From Archangium lipolyticum (GTDB lineage: Bacteria > Myxococcota > Myxococcia > Myxococcales > Myxococcaceae), in assembly GCF_024623785.1 (NCBI RefSeq), contig NZ_JANKBZ010000019.1:62001-126000 (forward strand): 64,000 nt of DNA, written 5' to 3'. Below the pieces are notes generated by a model that was not told the origin of the DNA, did not search any database, and saw only the letters and a list, made by a program, of their open reading frames with translations. Numbering within the stretch: the stretch's first letter is position 1; every line of letters starts with the position of its first letter. The position numbers and the translations under genes were made by a program. This document shows, piece by piece, positions 62,858 through 64,000 of the stretch.

Positions 62858-64000
62858 CTACGCCGGGACGTCCAGCAGGGGGAGCGACACGGTGAAGCGG
62901 GCGCCTCGTCCGGGCTCGCTCTCCACCGACACGCTCCCGCCATGGGCCTCGACGATCTCCCGCAGGATGTAGAGCCCCAGCCCGAAGCCGCCGTAGTTGC
63001 GCACCGGGACGGCGCGCTCGAAGCGCCCGAAGATGCGCTGCTGGTCCTCCGGCGCGATGCCGATGCCCTCGTCCTCCACGCTCAGCAGGGCGCGGCCTTC
63101 CTCCGCCCGGCAGTGGATGTGGATGGGACTGCCCGCCCCGTACTTCATCGCGTTGGACAGCAGGTTCTCCAGCATCTGCTCCAGCCGCAGCCTGTCGCCG
63201 AGCACCACGACCGTCCCCTCCACCCGCACGTCGAGCGAGCAGCCCGCCTGCCGCACCACCTCGCGCGAGCGCTCCTCCACCTCACGCACCAGCTCCCCCA
63301 GGTCGCACGGCGCCGACTCCAGTTGCAGTGTGCCCCGCGTCAGCCGCGACATGTCCAACATGCTCTCCACCAGCCGCGTGAGGCGCACCACCTGCCGCTC
63401 GGCCACCGTCAGCCGGGCCAGCATCTCCTCGGTGGAGGGCCGCTCCCCGTGGAGCAGCCGCATGGCGCGCTGCACCCCCAGCCGCAGCGGCGTGAGTGGT
63501 GTGCGCAGCTCGTGCGAGGCGATGGCCAGGAATTCATCCCGCAGGCGCACCGCCTCCTGCGTCTCGCTCAACAACCGCGCCCGCTCCGCCTCCGTCTTCC
63601 GGCGCTCGGTGATGTCCACGAAGGTCACCACCGCTCCCAGCCGCTCGTGCTCGTTCCCGTTCTCGCGCCACACCGGGTAGGACCAGGTCTCCGCTGGAAA
63701 GCCCGTCCCGTCCGCGCGCCACAGCCACTCGTTGTCGTTGTGGGTGCCCTCCCGCGTGGCCGCCTCGTAGAGGAGGCACTCCTCCCGGGGATAGGGCTTC
63801 CCATCCTCGTGCGTGTGGTGGATGGCGTCGTGCATGATGCGCCCGATGAGCGCCGAGGCGTCCGGGTAGCCCAACAGCCGCACGCAGGTGCGGTTGGCGA
63901 AGGTGCACCGCCCCTCCAGGTCGATGCCGTAGATGGCCTCGCCGGTGGAGTCGAGCAGCAGCCGGAAGAGCTCCTCGCTCCGCCGCAGGCGCTCCTCGGC
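62858..64000 (-). CDS. PAS-domain sensor histidine kinase, N-terminus outside the window
   Basis: 381 residues of the C-terminal part. The frame continues upstream of the window edge. A PAS domain (about AEERLRRSEELFRLLLDSTG to FVDITERRK, with a PAC-type tail) is followed by HisKA (LAIASHELRTPLTPLR; phosphorylated His in SHELRTP) and HATPase_c (NLLSNAMKYG, DEGIGIAPED, FGLGLYI). It should autophosphorylate on sensing through the PAS domain and pass the phosphate to a response regulator not seen here. The protein appears cytoplasmic in the part visible. Confidence 0.92.
   Translation of the reverse strand, partial: AEERLRRSEELFRLLLDSTGEAIYGIDLEGRCTFANRTCVRLLGYPDASALIGRIMHDAIHHTHEDGKPYPREECLLYEAATREGTHNDNEWLWRADGTGFPAETWSYPVWRENGNEHERLGAVVTFVDITERRKTEAERARLLSETQEAVRLRDEFLAIASHELRTPLTPLRLGVQRAMRLLHGERPSTEEMLARLTVAERQVVRLTRLVESMLDMSRLTRGTLQLESAPCDLGELVREVEERSREVVRQAGCSLDVRVEGTVVVLGDRLRLEQMLENLLSNAMKYGAGSPIHIHCRAEEGRALLSVEDEGIGIAPEDQQRIFGRFERAVPVRNYGGFGLGLYILREIVEAHGGSVSVESEPGRGARFTVSLPLLDVPA

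Overview
The window looks like chromosome from a myxobacterium, most likely of the Cystobacter/Archangium/Myxococcus group. The evidence is very high GC, a reverse transcriptase with an upstream msr-msd of the myxobacterial retron type, a lipoprotein toxin with a DUF3396-type immunity gene, many lipoprotein signal sequences, a solitary clpP, and WGR/SWIM and STAND-WD40 proteins. No tRNA, rRNA, insertion sequence or CRISPR array was seen. Almost every long open frame that overlaps a recognisable gene on the other strand is a high-GC shadow. No gene-free stretch exceeds 300 bases.

Layout. 1-6.1 kb: end of an unknown gene, a B12-binding radical SAM protein, and an SbcD/SbcC-like (YhaO/YhaN) nuclease pair. 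6.2-9.2 kb: the glyoxylate shunt operon aceB-aceA, with candidate operators upstream. 9.4-17.6 kb: mostly housekeeping genes (PspC-domain protein, Uma2 nuclease, MOSC protein, fumarase, D-threonine aldolase-like enzyme, FMN reductase, solitary ClpP, lipoproteins). 17.7-19.4 kb: a 5'-nucleotidase family lipoprotein. 20.1-28.6 kb: a two-gene operon coding for a 2198-residue SIR2-STAND-pentapeptide-WD40-ATPase protein and a 644-residue ATPase-metallophosphoesterase; this is the strongest candidate for an undescribed conflict or defence system. 28.7-32.2 kb: a BON/SRPBCC protein, a proline-rich peptide and an acyl-CoA ligase. 32.3-38.5 kb: a tight operon of WGR-propeller, WGR-HEAT and SWIM proteins. 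38.5-40.6 kb: a retron (msr-msd RNA plus reverse transcriptase) and a small membrane protein. 40.6-41.8 kb: an ADP-ribosylglycohydrolase whose start lies under a perfect palindrome. 41.8-45.7 kb: GAF protein, cardiolipin synthase-like enzyme, endonuclease III. 45.8-47.6 kb: a SitA-like lipoprotein toxin with its immunity gene. 49-51 kb: small myxobacterial proteins. 51.3-53.3 kb: argC-argB. 53.2-56.0 kb: a condensation-domain protein and a cytochrome P450. 56-64 kb: a peptidoglycan amidase, a very large membrane protein and a partial PAS histidine kinase.

A short palindromic repeat (9-bp arms CCCTCTCCC/GGGAGAGGG, 3-nt loop, then a conserved flank) occurs seven times. Two copies lie in frame inside the 1811-residue membrane protein, and one supplies the last codons and stop of the YhaN-like gene.

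How the genes fit together: aceBA and fumC serve central carbon metabolism, argCB arginine synthesis, and yhaO/yhaN plus nth DNA maintenance. The SIR2/STAND pair, the retron, the toxin-immunity pair and possibly the WGR-SWIM operon make 20-48 kb rich in conflict-related genes among ordinary ones. Functions are read from sequence only; nothing was searched or computed beyond inspection.
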